DNA from: Rhizoclosmatium globosum
Taxonomy: Eukaryota; Chytridiomycota; Chytridiomycetes; Chytridiales; Chytriomycetaceae
Assembly (NCBI GenBank): GCA_002104985.1
Contig: MCGO01000029.1
Location: 186,001-250,000, forward strand
Direction: 5' to 3'
Length of the DNA: 64,000 nucleotides
In this document: piece after piece, positions 32,709 through 44,489 of the stretch
How the letters are laid out: each line of letters starts with the position of its first letter
How positions within the stretch are numbered: the first letter of the stretch is position 1
Made by a program: the position numbers and the translations under genes
The notes under the pieces: model-generated
What the model was told of the DNA's origin: nothing
Database searches by the model: none
Seen by the model: only the letters and a program-made list of their open reading frames with translations

Positions 32709-33980
32709 TTATTCTGGAGCTCTCTCGAACAACCAAGAGACAGATTCTCCGTTATGGGTTCTTCGGATTGCTTCAGCAAAAGTAGCAGCGACATCGATGG
32801 TGTCAATCTTTGGACACAAGAGCTTCTTCTCTTCGTGTGGAATGGTGTTGGTCTGATAAAGCCAAGTTAAGTTAATAATTTCTCGGTTCTATTCAAATGA
32901 CAATTAACCTACCACAACAACCTTGGTCAACACCGAGTCATTGATAACACTGATGGCTTTTCCGGAAAGAACTAAACGGAATTGACCTTCAGAACTGGTG
33001 AAGAATCAAGAAACAGATGTAAATCGACGAACCTCCGTGAGTAACGATAGCATACACTTGAGTTGCACCATTCTCCAAAAGGGTCTTGGCAGCAAGACCC
33101 AAAGTACCACAAGTATCAGCCATATCGTCCACAAGAACACAAGGACGACCCTTCACATCTCCGACAAGAACCATGCGTGACACTTCGTTGGCCCTCTTAC
33201 GCTCCTTGTGGATCAAAGCAAAGTCAACATCCAGCTTATCAGCAATAGCAGTCGCTCTATTCAGAAAACTAATCAGCACATGTTTTGGGGGCAATAAATA
33301 TCCAACACACCTCTTAGCACCTCCAGCATCAGGAGAGACAATAATAACGTCCTTGTGGTTCTCAATATTCTCACGAATATATTTCAAAGTACATGGCTCA
33401 GCGTACAAGTTGTCGACAGGGATGTTGAAGAAACCCTGGATCTGACTCGCGTGAAGATCCATGGTGATGACATGGTTAGCACCCGCCACAGTAAGCATGT
33501 TGGCTACGAGTTTGGCGGTGATTGGGGCACGGGACTTGTCCTTCTTGTCAGCTCTGGCGTATGGGAAGCATGGGATGACAGCGGTGATGCGTCTGGCCGA
33601 GGCGGTTTTGCAGGCGTTGATCATGATGAGGAGTTCCATCAGGTTGTCGTTGATTTGGTCGCATCCGGACTGGATAATAAAGACGTCCTCGTCACGCACT
33701 GAAAGCCAAACGATGAGTTCCCTTGTTTGCGTTTAAATTCAACAAGTTAAGCTCACCAGACTCGCCGATGGTCACCGAGGTCTCCTGGTTCGAGTACTTT
33801 AGCACAACACACTTGGCAAGCTCGAGCCCGAGCTTCCTGTGGAAAGTGAAAAAGCTCAAAGGTCAGGTATCCTGTCAAAGGGAAAAGGGGGGAAAAAGAC
33901 CGCTACTTTGCGACCAGTTTGGCAAATTCAATGTGTGAATTTCCAGAGAAGATCTTGATGGAGTTCTTGTTGCTTGCCAT
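32709..33980 (-). CDS. PRS: Ribose-phosphate pyrophosphokinase (PRPP synthetase)
   Basis: Six exons (33980..33907, 33836..33757, 33698..33311, 33256..33033, 32971..32913, 32852..32709), 322 residues, a normal length. It makes 5-phosphoribosyl diphosphate from ribose 5-phosphate and ATP for purine, pyrimidine, histidine and tryptophan synthesis. Seen motifs: KIFSGNSH at the start, [17 protein letters not shown] (ATP loop with RADKK), [14 protein letters not shown] (metal-binding DLHA-x-Q), [10 protein letters not shown], and the PRPP loop [13 protein letters not shown]. The last exon ends with FERAPE. Intron 33257-33310 is 54 bases without a stop, so retention would keep the frame. Which fungal PRS paralogue it is cannot be told. 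Confidence 0.95.
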
Positions 33981-34168
33981 TGTTGAAGATAAAGGAACGT
34001 CGCCAGAGAACAGGTCTGTTTCAATGGAAAGAAAAAACAAAAAATTGCAACCTTCCCCATCTCCATCGGCCGTTCTTCCTCCCGATTCTCTCCGTGTTTG
34101 GAAGCATGTGGGTGTACTGATGATTTTATTACGATCAATGAGCGTTATGCCTAGTTTGCAACTACCAC

Positions 34169-37100
34169 CTAGAGTTCCCACACGTGCGGAGTGTGAGAGC
34201 TCACAATCAAGCTTCTCCGACTGTCCATATTCTTCCATTTCAATATCTCCTGGACGATTGACCGCTCGGTTTCTCCATCTAGACCACTCGTTGCTTCGTC
34301 CAAAATCAGCACCTTGGGATCCTGAGCAATAGCGCGAGCTATGCAAATTCGCTGCTTTTGTCCTTCCGACAATAGTGATTCACCATCTCCTATCACCGTA
34401 TTATATCCGTCAGATAACTTTGAAATGAAGTCATGCGCACAAGCCAGCTTGGCTGCACGTTCAATATCTTCAAGATTGACGCTTGGGTTCGAGAGCGAAA
34501 TGTTTTCTGAAATCGTGCGACGAAACAGCCTTGATGATTGGCTTACAGTCACAACTTGAGAACGTAAAATGTTGGCGTCAAGCATAGAAATTTCTTGTCC
34601 AAAGAGATTAATAGAGCCAGCCTGAGGACGGCGAAGCTTTTGAAGAAGTTGAATGCAGGTTGACTTTCTAAAACGAGCAGGAAATGAGTAAGCTTTCGTA
34701 GTTCAAGTGCAAAAATCGTAATCACAGCTCACCCACTACCAGACCCTCCAGTCAACATCGCAACATCTCCAACTTTCACCTTTAGATTATATCCATCAAG
34801 AACTCGAACTCCGTTTCTACCAGCGTACTCATATCCTACGTCAATAAACTCAACAGCAAGTTCACCATTAAGTTCCAAAACATTTTCATGTCCATCCTTG
34901 ATTCCTTCATAATCCAAGACTTGCAAAACTTTCCAAACTCGTCTTGCAGCTTCTCCTAATCCAGATAATCCTCCGACAACACCTATAGTCTCAACAACGC
35001 TCAAAGTGACTGTCGTCAGAACAATAACCATTTCATCGGCCTTGACGCCGTGTTGGTGTATCAAATGCGCGCCTGCATGTAGTCCAGCTGTTGCAAGAAG
35101 AATTATGACTGCGTCACGGAGTGGAGCGCCAACAAGAGCCTGGGCTAGGTGGTACCTAACCCCTGCCTTATGCGCAACAGACTCAAGAGTTTCGTACCGT
35201 TTATGAAAGAAATCGCTGGCATTTAAAATGGTTATGGTTCGCGAGTTTGCTGCGGTCGAGAGTATGAAACGAGAAGAGTTTTCGATAGATTGTGTCGATG
35301 GCGTTTGGAATCTACAAAACCTCAGAAACTAGTTAATCAACAAATAAAGTGAACACACACCTCGAAACAACAAAGCCCTGCAACTTTACAATCAAGACAA
35401 CAACGGGTACGAATACAAATACCCCCAACACAAACCTCCATGAATACCACAATGCAACTCCGAGTCCCAAAACCCCCGTCACGGTTGCTTTAACAACTCT
35501 GCTCACCCAAGCTCCAGGCACTGCCTCCACAAACTGTACGCCATCAACTAAAACCATCTCCAATTCTCCAACCGAAAACCGCTCTTCATCAAAAAAGTCA
35601 AGGTTTTGCAACAACGCCTTCTGAAGAACACCGACTTTCACGTCCGCGGCCAGACGTGCTCGACTATACGAGCTTCCGATTTCTGAAATGCAACAGCACA
35701 AGAGGTTGTAAATTCCCAGCGCAATGAGGCCTAACGAGTATTTCACAGTTTCGCGGAACTGGATTGCGTGTGGGAGGGAGTACGAGGTGACGACTGACGA
35801 TATGAGGAATCCCTGTGTGGGTGCAATGAGGCCTTCAAGAAGTTGTCCAAGCACGGCGAGGATAAAATATGAGAGATGCGGCTTTGCTAGGTCAAAGAGG
35901 CGGGTCCATGGAATAGACAGAATTGGTTCAGCCGGACTTTGTTCGTCGGCTTTCGTAATTGACTTGGATACAGTGGTGGTAACGCTCGGGATTGTCAAAA
36001 CGCTTGAGGTAGTAGCTGCATCGTGGTCGAAAAGCTGCTTGTATCGGGAGTTAGGCAGCTCTAATAAATCCTGGTGACATCCGGATTCAACTATTCTCCC
36101 TTTTTCAAGCACTAAAACATGAGAGACAGATTCATGATGTAGCATGGCGACTCGATGAGTAATGAGCAGCGTTGTTTTGGTTTGGCAGAGGATATCAAGC
36201 CCCTTTTGAACGTGCGCTTCTGATTCAGAGTCTAGAGCACTGATTTCATAAATTAGATACATTGCCTCAGAAAAGACAGAATTACCTTGTTGGCTCATCT
36301 AGTAAAACAATTCCTCTTCCACCCGTGATACCCATCAGACAGCCTCGAGCTACGCCAAGTCGTTGTCTCTGACCTCCACTGAACCCTCCATTCACACCAC
36401 CTACGACCGTCCATAATCCATCAGGTAGACCGTCGATCACAGCATCAATACCTGCCATCTCTAAGGCCCCTTTTACATCCTTGACGGAAGCATTTGGAGA
36501 TCCAAGAGTTACGTTTTCAAACACACTGAGTCCTTCAATCAAACTTGTTACTTGTTCGACCACCACAAATTGATCACGGAGCCAAGATGGATCTATGTTC
36601 TGGATATCAATTCCATCAATAAAAATAGCGCCATTTGTTGGAGTATAAAGGCGAAGAAGAAGTGCGAATATTGTGGACTTTCCGGAACCTGATTCGGCAA
36701 CTAGAGCCGTAGTTGAGCCTGGTGTTATTTTAAATGAAAGGTTCGATAGAATGAGGTCGTTGGGCCGAGAGGGATAAGCAAAAGAGACGTTTTGAAATTC
36801 AATGAGGCCCTTAAATGGAGGCAATGATGAGGTATCGATGGAAGAGTCAGATTTAGATGAAACTTCGAGCTGAACATCTAGGATCGAGACAAGTAAGGTG
36901 TCGGCATGGCGTAAAGAGTTCAGGTGACTCCCGATATTTCCAAGAGCCGTGATTCCCACAGCCAACTGAGTAAAGCACACTAAAACATCTCCAGCAGTCA
37001 ATATTCCTTGATTTACAAGAGATCCACCGGTCCAGAAAGCAACAGCAAAAGCCAGAAACATTGTGCAATGGTAAAGTCCCCATCCAAACCCGTTCACGAG

Positions 37101-37792
37101 TGCATTCTGTTCCAAGACGATTGAACATTGTTTCACATAATCCGAATACCGTTTCAATTCAGCGGATTGCATATTAAGGGACAGTATAGTCTCAATGTTT
37201 GACAAGACTTCATGGGCAACACGGGCAGCACTTTCTGTGGCAACTTTTGCAGACACGTCGTTATCTTGGTTCGTCTGCCACATACGCGAGAGAATCAAAG
37301 CTACAAAAGGAAAGGAGGCCAATATCGCGAGAGAGAGGGTGACTGACGTGCGCAATGCAATGATAAGACCGGCAACAAACAACATGATACACTGCACGAT
37401 CGCCGGCACACTTTCCTCAATCTTTTTTGTTGCGGCGTGAATGTTTTCGAGTTTGTTTGCGGTTGATGCGGTTTGGGCAGCGCCGAGGGATGCGTCAAAG
37501 AGTCTTCGCCGCAGCCCCGACCGAATCTTCGAAGCAAAGAAGGAAAAGGCCGCGGATCGAATGGCGCCGACTAAAACGCGGCGGCGGCAACTGCGGCGCC
37601 GTCAAACGTTAACTGCGCCAGGTTTGGCGTGTTTGGCGATTGGAGAGCGTCAACGAAACGGCCGAGGAGAACGTTGCGTGCGGGTTGAACGAGTCCGTCG
37701 GCAATGGCGGAAACGAGGAGGAAGGCTGCTATCAGGGGCGAGTGCTTTGTGGAGGTGTACCACGTCTCAAGTGCTGACTGCAACCCATTCAT
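34169..37792 (-). CDS. ABCB-type full ABC transporter, one frameshift
   Basis: Exons 37792..36286, 36239..35361, 35311..34733 and 34667..34169, about 1154 residues after adding one base near 37578 (GCG|GTTTTAGTC). The order is TMD1-NBD1-TMD2-NBD2. NBD1 has Walker A ESGSGKST, signature FSGGQRQR, Walker B GIVLLDEPTSALD (spanning the first splice junction) and an H-loop His in LLITHRVAML. NBD2 has GGSGSGKST, a degenerate signature LLSEGQKQR, Walker B VLILDEATSGLD and SSHTPHV. TMD helices such as IVQCIMLFVAGLIIAL and FILAVLGQLLEGLIAPTQGFLI are present. Likely an exporter of lipids, peptides or drugs at the plasma or vacuolar membrane (family-level inference). The start MNGLQSALETW lies 224 bases from the divergent ADC-like gene. 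Confidence 0.88.
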
Positions 37793-38015
37793 TGTGAGTT
37801 CGATTCCACTGCCCTTGTCCCCAACTCTTCATTTATCCAACCGAAGTCCCTCATAATCTAGATTTAAAATCAATTCGGTTTCTTATTCTTCATGGGTCAT
37901 GTGTCTGATTTCAAAAATCTATATTGTTGATCAGATTTCGAATGTGTGCTTATTTCAGCAGTATTTCAGAATCCACACCGTCACAAACCCACTGAAAAAC
38001 ACAATCTTGAACCAG

Positions 38016-38771
38016 ATGAATTACAATCCTTTGCTTACGACAAAGACCGACCGTGGCACGGCAGATCAAGAAACGAGGCAAATATCGTCACCTTGGACTT
38101 GGCAAGTCCAGCACTGCTTCACCCTTCCATTCATCAGTAAATCACAATTAAATCCAAGAATGGCATCTCAAATGTTGAGCTCAGATCAAGATCGCAGAGA
38201 CTTTCAAGGTGGACTTGGGTTCATAATGATTCTGCGACACACCGACTCTCAAGTCGGCCCCTATGATGAACTAGTCTTGACGCCAGGAGCTTTCTCTAGT
38301 CCAGCTACAATGTCCAAGCCAAAAGGTATTTTTGCAGATCGCCGTGTGACACGAATCTGGGTGAACAACGAACAAGCACTTCGTAATGGTCGCGTAAACT
38401 GGGGGTTCCGAAAAGAATTGGCTACGTTTGAGTGGACCGAAGATTCTAAAACAGGGAATGTTCGCATTGTTATCCATGAGCGTCTTTCTGGCCAGCTGAT
38501 TCTCGACGCTACATTCAAAAAGCCATCAAGTCTTACTGTTCCAGCTCCCGTATCCTTGGTGCCGCCATTTTGTGAACGTATTATAGATGAAGAAGGTAGA
38601 TGCGGTGAGAAAGAGGAGTGGGTTCGGACTGAAGTACAGGGAAGTTTGAAGGCAAGGTTTTCAGGGATGATTGGCACCCCACCAAGAGTTGGATCAGCAG
38701 TGTTTCCAGACTTACAAGACTTGACGATTCCAACTGTTTTAGATTTGAGTGGAGTAATGGTGTTCCAATGA
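38016..38771 (+). CDS. Acetoacetate decarboxylase-like protein 1
   Basis: Single exon, 251 residues from ATG 38016 (the frame is open further upstream). Conserved segments: PWTWQVQHCFTL, GGLGFIMILRHTDSQVGPYDEL, VLTPGAF, RRVTRIWVNNEQALRNGRVNW and FRKELATFEW. These match the ADC-like fold proteins of fungi (GPYDEL near the cavity, R-x-T-R-I-x-V, GR-x-x-x-x-x-x-KE-x-A-x-F). I do not see the catalytic lysine context of bacterial acetoacetate decarboxylase, so the reaction is unknown. A paralogue lies at 46514-47236 beyond the retrotransposon. Confidence 0.72.
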   Translation: MNYNPLLTTKTDRGTADQETRQISSPWTWQVQHCFTLPFISKSQLNPRMASQMLSSDQDRRDFQGGLGFIMILRHTDSQVGPYDELVLTPGAFSSPATMSKPKGIFADRRVTRIWVNNEQALRNGRVNWGFRKELATFEWTEDSKTGNVRIVIHERLSGQLILDATFKKPSSLTVPAPVSLVPPFCERIIDEEGRCGEKEEWVRTEVQGSLKARFSGMIGTPPRVGSAVFPDLQDLTIPTVLDLSGVMVFQ

Positions 38772-38816
38772 GGCTATTATTATCCATAAAACATGAATAA
38801 AAAAGTCTTGATAACT

Positions 38817-41800
38817 TCAAAGAGATCGGGAATTGACAACCTCTTTAAGGCTTTGCCATGTTTGTCCTTCAATAGTAGTGTTTTCTGTGGCGACCATGAA
38901 TCTCAGAATGCTCTGGTGTTCCAGGTTGATGGTCATTGTTTCAGCTGTTCTCCCTTTGTTGGCGTTTGTATCTGCTTTATCATTGCCTTCTTTGTCGTCG
39001 CCTTCTGTTTTGGAGTGTCCGGTCACTTTCTCGAACTCAATTTGTCTCCCTTCTTTGAGTAGGTCTTGTATGAGCTGGGCCATGATGGTTACTTGGGTAA
39101 TGCAAGATTTTTCCATCAGTTTCCTTGCAGTTATGAAACCTCCAGTTTCTACTAGTTCTTGTCCATCTTGGACCACTGAGGCGTTATCAATTTTTATGAT
39201 TGTTTTCCCTGTTTTGGCCCCAACCATGGCTGCAATGGCAGCCATTGCTTCTGGGAGTTTGGATGATGCCCACCCGTTAACTTTTGCTGCAAACTCTCTT
39301 CCTTTACTGGGTCCTTCTGTGCATATACCTCCGGCGCCCATTGCTTCTGTTGTTCTGGATCCGTCTGTAAACACGATGCATGTCTCGTCTGTGTTTGATG
39401 TTACTCTGATTCCCAGACTGTTAAGGAGGTTCTGACTTGCTTTCAAATATTTTCCTGCAATGTTGGTTTGTTCCAGGTGTTGCTTTTCCTGTGGTGGGTT
39501 TTCAAGTACTGTTTCTGGCATCAATCTGGCTCCATTGTATAGCTCATGTAGTCGTTCCTCTGCTGCTCGGCGTTCTAATTCGGGTACTCTTTCCTCTGGC
39601 TCCTCAGGTATTAATGTTTGTTGGTTTCTTTCTGTTGCAAAAGGGTTTGGTTGCAGTGTTTCCACTTTGTTGAACTTGCTTGTTCCGTCCAATTCAGGTT
39701 TGTTTATGTCGCTAATAAGTTTATGGTACCATTCTGATTGCTTTCCGTTTCTGGGCCATTTGTGTCTCCTTTCCATGTCTGTTCTTGTCAAGAGTTTCTT
39801 TCCACATCTTGCCGTTATTTGGTCTATGTAGTAGATGTTGTACTTCCTGAGGTGGTCAGAGTACTTTTCAAATAGTGCCCATCCTAGTGTTTTCCACATT
39901 GTTGTGTTGCTTCCGTTGCCGTCTATTCTGCCAAAGATTTCTGTGGTTTGGTTTTCTTTGCACAGGAATTCCTGGGGTACTATTCTCAATCTTTGCTTGT
40001 ACATTCTATTCATGAGGTTGGCAATGCTGTTTGTTCCTTTTACTGTTTTGGCTGGGTACGGTTCTAGTAGTGGGAAGTGCGGAAGGCCCAGTGCATCCTG
40101 AAGGTTAAGGGCGCGTATTCTCATGATTCTGCCAAGTAGCGAATCTTCATTCAGTGCAATCAGCAGGGTGTTGGTTTTATCAGATGTGTAGTGTCGGTTC
40201 CAGTTTTCAAGTCCATATATGCATGGGTTTTCAAGTAGTGATGTTGGGGTGCTTGCTGCGAAGCCTGCTTTGTGTTTGACTACTTGGACTGCTTTTGCAT
40301 ACCACTTGTCAATTTCTGTCTCTGTAAGGGCAAGTGTTTTCCATATGTATTTGATCTTTGGTAATAAGACAGTGTTTACAATTGATATTGCTGTGACTGC
40401 TGTGATTTCTTTTCTGTTTAGAGTTTGGCATATGGTTTCTACTGTTGTGTTGATTATTTCTTTAGCATCCTTGCCAAGATTGTCTGAGGAGAACCAGTTG
40501 CCTAATACTCTCTCTCCTTTTCCTTTTATGTTAATGTTGACCTTAGCTCCATCCCCCCAGGTTAGTTGTGTACGTGGATGGTCTGGATTCACTGCAATGA
40601 CTGCCATTTTGCTAGTGTTGGACTGTATTGAGTTAATTTCTTGGAACTCGTAGATAATTTTTGCTTGTTTTTCACATTCCTCCCAGCTATTTGCAAAAGC
40701 CGCTGTGTCGTCAACGTAGGCTTCACAGGTAAGTCTTTCCTTGAGTTCATATTCCTCCATGTTCCCATCCTTCTTGATTCCTTTTTTTGTGTCCCTTTTA
40801 TTGTTATTCCTTCTGTATGTTTGTCCAGGGCACATAACAGCGAGTCCCAAAATATTCTCCACTCTAGAGGTGCCAGGATTGAACCCTGTTGTATCATTGT
40901 CCCTATTTTGATGCCATCTGTTGGTCCAAATGCTGTGAGGATTTTAGCAGTCATGAGTTTCTGTGTGTCCCACTTCCATGCAGAGTATTTATATGGTAGT
41001 TTGATTCGTTTGTGACTTCGCATGACAGCTGTTGGACCCACGCTGTCAAACGCTTTTTTAATGTCATTGAAGATCATGAATCCTTGCATCTTGTTTTCTT
41101 TGCAGTATTCAATGATGGCGTTTATCATCACTAGAGAAGTTTCCGTTGATTCTCCAGGTAGTGCACTGAAGTTTCTCCCTGATAAGATATGCGTGTTCTG
41201 GAGCATGATTTTTTTCAGTCTTGCATACCAGAGCGCTTCCATCAGTTTGTATGGGATCTCCAGTAGGGAGATGGGTCTTGTTTGTAGGAGGTCTCCTCCC
41301 CAGACTGCTGATTTTGGGATTGGTTTAATGTATCCTTTGGTCCATTCTTCTGGGGTTATCATGTAGTCTTTACATAGTTGCATTAGTGTTCTGATGAATT
41401 CCCATAGGTATTCCTGTCCAAGTTGCAGTGCTTCTGCTTGAAGGCCGCTGGGGCCAGGTGCTTTGTTTCTTGCCATTTCTCTGATTCCTTCTGCAACATC
41501 TTCTATAGTCCAGTCCTTTTCAAGCTCGTCATATGTGTTGTTTGCAATTGTATCTTTTGGTTTATATTCTTCTGTAAATACTGAGTCTTCTGGTATTTCT
41601 TTGGTCTGGCGTTCTTTGAACACTTCACTCATCACCTTGTCAGTGCCAGCCTTCACTTCCTCAGCTTCAAATACCGTTCCAAACTCATTCTTATTACAGT
41701 CAATTATAACGTGTGGTGTCTCTCTTTCCAATATTTTGTTGAACATCTTTTTCCGTTGTGTTGTGAACTGTTCGTTTCTTTTGTCTATGCTTGCTTGGAT

Positions 41801-43834
41801 ATCATTCCAAGTTTGGGCCCCCTTTGCTTCTCTCCACAGTTTTGTGACTTCGTGTCTTTCCCTTCGTAGCCAGCTTATGAGTTGTTTTTTTGCCACTTCT
41901 GGTTTTTCATGTATGTTGTTGGAGTGTTCTGGTGTTTCAGTTGTCCATTTGTGTTCTAGTTTTATGCGAAGTGTTTCAATTGTCAGAACTGTCTCGTTTG
42001 TCACCTCTCCATTAGTTGCGCGGCTAGCCTCTACTATTGCACGTCCAATTGTTTTGTCGAATCTAGCCCACTCTGCAGCTAGTCTTTCCTCCTCTGTTCG
42101 TTTGTTTGTTCCCATTATTTTGGTTGGTAGTGTTGTCATAAGGATATCGGTTATTTTGTGTTCAAGTTCCGTGGCGTATTTACTTGTGACTTCTCGAACG
42201 TAGTTTCTTTCCCTTAGGTCACATAGCTTGTCTTTACTGCTAGGTGGTGTGCATTTGATATTGTTTGCGTTTGTGATGTGTGCCGCCATTCTGTCTGGAC
42301 AGCCCGCAATCATTTGGAGATGTTTGGTTTCTTTAACCAAGTTTTTTAGCATTTCTTTGGTTGCCTCTTCACATTGTTGGGTCGCATTTTCCTTTTCTTC
42401 GGTTGTTGCTGCCCTGAAGTCCACCACTCTCCTCATTATGGTGTAAGGTTTGGGTGCTTTTTGAAACCATCCAGTAAGGTCAAATGATGCAACCACTGGT
42501 ACATGATCTGATTCTCTTAATGCAAACATCTCTGTGAGGATTTCGCAGTGAGCGGTTCTTTCTGCCAAGGTTGTTGATGTGTATATTGCGTCGATTCTTG
42601 ACTTCGAGCTTCCGTCTGCACTTTCTCTTGAGTATTTGATAGTTTCTGGGTTGTATCGGCGATAGGTGTCTGCCATATTGCTGTCTTTCATTGTTGCCAG
42701 GATTCCTTGTTGCGGTTCTTGCAGTTGTACCGGGAAACGGTCAAGTAGTCTGTCTGCTGTTGCGTTCCAATCTCCCAGGAATATACTTTCTCGCCCTTTT
42801 GCTTGATCCTCTTGTATGTATTCTTTGACTTTATTTGTGAGGTTTTGGTGTTCTGGGTGGTTTGTGGTGTTTGGCCAGTATATGTTTGTTATTCTTATCT
42901 CTCCGCCTTTTACTTGAAGTATTACAGAGATAAGCCTTGTCCCCTGTCGTTCTACTGCTCTTGCATGTTTTGCAAAGTCTGACCTTATTATCATTCCCAC
43001 TCCTGCTGATCGGCCATTTGCACTTGTGAATCTGGCGTAGTCATAGTTGTGTTCTGTGTCTTTACATCTGCCGTTTTCGTCGTTCTTTGTTCGACCTTTC
43101 CAGAGTTTTACTGCTTCAGTCTCTTCAACCTTGGTTTCTTGGATTCCTAGTATGTGTATCCCGTATGTTGTGAGTGTGTTTTGGATTGTTTCTATCTTGA
43201 GCGAGGCCGTGTTGTATGTGCCAACACATAGTTCCACTCGGTTTGCGGCAGTTCTTAGTTTCCTTTGTTCAAAGATGCTTCCTGTTGCATCTGTCTTCTG
43301 TGGTTTTTGTGTATCCTGTTTGTTTTCATTGTTGTCTTCGGTCTGGTTCCTTTTTCTGCCGCAGATTTGGTTGTTAGTACTATTATCAATGTCACTGTCC
43401 TTGTTGATTTTTGTGGTGTTCATGCTTCTTGTCAATTCTCTGATGTTTAGCCTTTTCTTTTCTTCAGCCTCCTTTTCCGTTGTGGTGTTTTGGTCTTCCT
43501 GTCGTGTGTATTTCCCTTTTTGGTTCCTTGTTGGTTTCTTAAGAGGTACTTCTTCATCTACGTCGTCATCTGTGTCCCCTTCATTGTCTTCCTTGTCTTT
43601 TCTTCTTTTATATTCCTCTTCTTTGTTGTTGCTGAGGATCCTCTTTCTTTTTTTGGTTGATTCCTCCTTACTTTTTTCCTCCTCTTTTGCAAAGTTTTCT
43701 TTGTTCTTTTCTAGCATTTCCTCTCTTGTTATAGTTTGGAATAGGTTGTTAATAAATATTTGGTTTTTATTTGAATATGTTGTTTCCATTTCACTCCCAC
43801 TCTCCCTTCTTCCAGTTTTTGGTGTATCACACAT
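38817..43834 (-). CDS. Retrotransposon ORF2: endonuclease, reverse transcriptase, RNase H
   Basis: It starts at ATG 43834, which overlaps the ORF1b stop (ATGTGTGA). After a Lys/Glu-rich leader come an AP-endonuclease domain (CVGTYNTASLK, GIQETKVEE, FLGDWNATADR, SDHVPVVASF), then RT (RPISLLEIPYKLMEALWYAR, FMIFNDIKKAFDSVG, GSILAPLEW, AYVDDTAAF at about 40718-40700), a connecting region, and RNase H near the end (CIVFTDGSRTTEAMGAGG, IKIDNASVV, GHSKTEGDDKEGNDKAD). The frame shifts by -1 at an A7 run (40782-40788), between the RT motifs before and containing YVDD. The site reads A-AAA-AAG, but a lost A is as likely as programmed slippage. It copies the element RNA into DNA at a nicked target. Confidence 0.87.
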
Positions 43835-44489
43835 GCTTCGCAGGGGGGGTCTTGGTTTGGTTACTGGGGCCCTCAGCGTTCTCGTCCATGGACAATTTGG
43901 TTGGAGTGTTGAGTAGCTCGTCGTCGGCGTCATCGAGGATTTCCTCATCTTGGTTGTTACAGTTGTCGGGGGATGAGACGACAATGGGTTCATGGTTGGC
44001 ACGGTTGGGTTGGTCGGAGCGGCTGGCAGTCTTCTTGTGAGGGCGGCTTTCCATGTCGTCTTGGCTCTGGTATCCATTGCTACAGTTGCGCTTGTTGTTG
44101 GAGGCCATTGTTTCCACGCGGTAGTCAAGGTGCTGGATTCTGGACTCCATGTGGGTGATCTTGGAGCTGAGGGTGTTGGTTAGGTTTCCCAGTGCAGTGG
44201 CTTGGGTTGACAGGGTCTCCAGTGGTTGCAATCTGGCAAGGATAGTCTGGAGCATGGCCTCCATGTTGTTGTTTGTATTGGTTGGGGTCTTGGCTGCCTG
44301 TGGTTGGGTGTTGTTACTTGAAGCCCGGTGGCGGGGTTGGTATTTGGCAATGGTCATGGCGCCTGGGGCTGTGTTGGTTGTTGGGGGGTTGTGGTAGTTG
44401 TTAGTTGGTTGGAACCTTGGGAGTGAGCCAATGTCCCAAAGTCTCTGATACTCCCTCAGTTCTGGCACCCGTCCCTTCAGTCCCCTCAT
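43827..44489 (-). CDS. Retrotransposon ORF1b: coiled-coil protein
   Basis: 220 residues. Its ATG overlaps the stop of ORF1a as ATGA (44486-44489), and its stop overlaps the ATG of ORF2. Residues 75-130 (MEAMLQTILARLQPLETLST, ALGNLTNTLSSKITHMESRI) form a heptad-like coiled coil, as expected of an ORF1 trimerisation segment; the C-terminal third is acidic (DEEILDDADDELL). Nested start-stop overlaps suggest termination-reinitiation translation. It could also be the C-terminal half of a single ORF1. Confidence 0.65.
   Translation of the reverse strand: MRGLKGRVPELREYQRLWDIGSLPRFQPTNNYHNPPTTNTAPGAMTIAKYQPRHRASSNNTQPQAAKTPTNTNNNMEAMLQTILARLQPLETLSTQATALGNLTNTLSSKITHMESRIQHLDYRVETMASNNKRNCSNGYQSQDDMESRPHKKTASRSDQPNRANHEPIVVSSPDNCNNQDEEILDDADDELLNTPTKLSMDENAEGPSNQTKTPPAKHV

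Noticed and set aside
42228..43916. Long hydrophobic plus-strand frames opposite ORF2 (for example 43047-43916)
   Set aside because: They are antisense shadows of the Lys/Glu-rich and EN coding sequence; the Leu/Ser/Phe bias follows from that.
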